Source: an actinobacterium SCGC AAA044-N04 (GTDB lineage: Bacteria > Actinomycetota > Actinomycetes > Nanopelagicales > Nanopelagicaceae). From it: a stretch of 64,000 nucleotides of DNA. The translations under genes and the position numbers were made by a program. Under the pieces are notes generated by a model. It saw nothing but the letters and a program-made list of their open reading frames with translations. It was not told where the DNA came from and ran no database searches. The DNA lies in NCBI GenBank assembly GCA_000378885.1, contig KB900456.1:420708-484707 (forward strand). Reading direction: 5' to 3'. This document shows, piece by piece, positions 63,336 through 64,000 of the stretch; position 1 is the stretch's first letter; each line of letters opens with the position of its first letter.

Positions 63336-63599
63336 ATGAAAACCTTTGAATCCCTCTGGGCTGAGTTAAGTCAAAAGGCCCTGCAACGCCCAGAGGGTTC
63401 TGGGACCGTAGCTGCACTAGATGCTGGGGTGCACGCTATAGGTAAGAAAATTCTTGAAGAGGCTGGTGAAGTGTGGTTGGCAGCTGAACACGAGAGTGAT
63501 GAAGCTCTAGCCGAAGAGATCAGTCAGTTGATTTATCACGTGCAAACATTGATGTTAGCCCGCGGTCTCACTCTTGATGATGTCTACACCTACTTGTAA
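63336..63599 (+). CDS. hisE: Phosphoribosyl-ATP pyrophosphatase
   Basis: [42 protein letters not shown]. Confidence 0.96.
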   Translation: MKTFESLWAELSQKALQRPEGSGTVAALDAGVHAIGKKILEEAGEVWLAAEHESDEALAEEISQLIYHVQTLMLARGLTLDDVYTYL

Positions 63600-63616
63600 G
63601 GGAATCGAGTCCACAT

Positions 63617-64000
63617 ATGTTGCGCATAGCCGTTCCCAACAAAGGTTCATTGGCCGAAGAATCCATAGCAATTTTGAAAGAAGCGGGTTACCGCCAACGC
63701 ACTGATAGTCGAGATTTAGTCCTTATTGATAATGAGAATGGGGTTGAGTTCTACTATCTACGCCCAAGAGACATTGCAATTTATGTCGGTTCGGGGGAGT
63801 TGGAGGCTGGGATTACTGGCCGTGATCTTTTAATCGATTCAGCGGCTGCTGCGCAAGAACTTATGTCTCTCAACTTTGGTGCCTCAACTTTTAGATTTGC
63901 AGCACCTGCAGATCGCCAATGGTCCATGGAAGATATCGCAGGAAAGCGTGTTGCAACGGCCTATCCGGGATTGGTTGATCATCACCTCAAGGCGTTAGGT
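63617..64000 (+). CDS. hisG: ATP phosphoribosyltransferase, partial (runs off window end)
   Basis: [25 protein letters not shown]..., [11 protein letters not shown]. Confidence 0.95.
   Translation, partial: MLRIAVPNKGSLAEESIAILKEAGYRQRTDSRDLVLIDNENGVEFYYLRPRDIAIYVGSGELEAGITGRDLLIDSAAAAQELMSLNFGASTFRFAAPADRQWSMEDIAGKRVATAYPGLVDHHLKALG

Noticed and set aside
1-64000. Mobile elements, prophage, CRISPR arrays, toxin-antitoxin or defence genes
   Set aside because: No transposases, integrases, spaced direct repeats, cas or recognisable defence proteins seen; all genes fit a syntenic core-genome pattern

Overview
The window is core chromosome from a streamlined, free-living actinobacterium. Gene order and protein style fit freshwater acI/Nanopelagicales-like lineages, but that placement is inference. 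Almost every base is coding and most genes lie on the + strand. Recognisable blocks: qcrA-qcrC-ctaE; trpD; a MgtE_N/CBS protein plus NRAMP-like transporter pair; a tRNA-Gly/Cys/Val group; pabB-pabC; thrS; pgsA-patA-pimA; pdxS-pdxT; yebC-ruvCAB-secDF-relA; hisS-aspS-alaS-ruvX-mltG; aroE-aroC-aroK-aroB-aroQ-efp-nusB; bldD divergent from a full pyrimidine operon (pyrR-B-C-carA-carB-K-D-F); rpoZ-coaBC-metK-priA-def-fmt-rsmB-rpe; an FMN riboswitch with a RibM/PnuX transporter; hisE-hisG. I saw no mobile elements, prophage, CRISPR array or defence island. Main points for follow-up: (i) one ORF fusing the actinobacterial IHF (mIHF) to guanylate kinase; (ii) a 193-aa protein that looks like a decayed EF-G2 (FusA2-like) G domain without P-loop, switch regions or domains II-V, with its own promoter; (iii) a repeated leaderless-promoter pattern, TANNNT-N6-start codon, at 11 or more genes, often overlapping the upstream stop codon; (iv) a riboflavin transporter under an FMN riboswitch where the rib biosynthesis genes are expected; (v) an NRAMP homologue with altered metal-site motifs, coupled to a free-standing MgtE sensor-like protein; (vi) a PyrR-binding hairpin at the pyrR start; (vii) a BldD with a degenerate c-di-GMP signature. 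All calls come from reading the sequence and the supplied ORF track; no database search was run.
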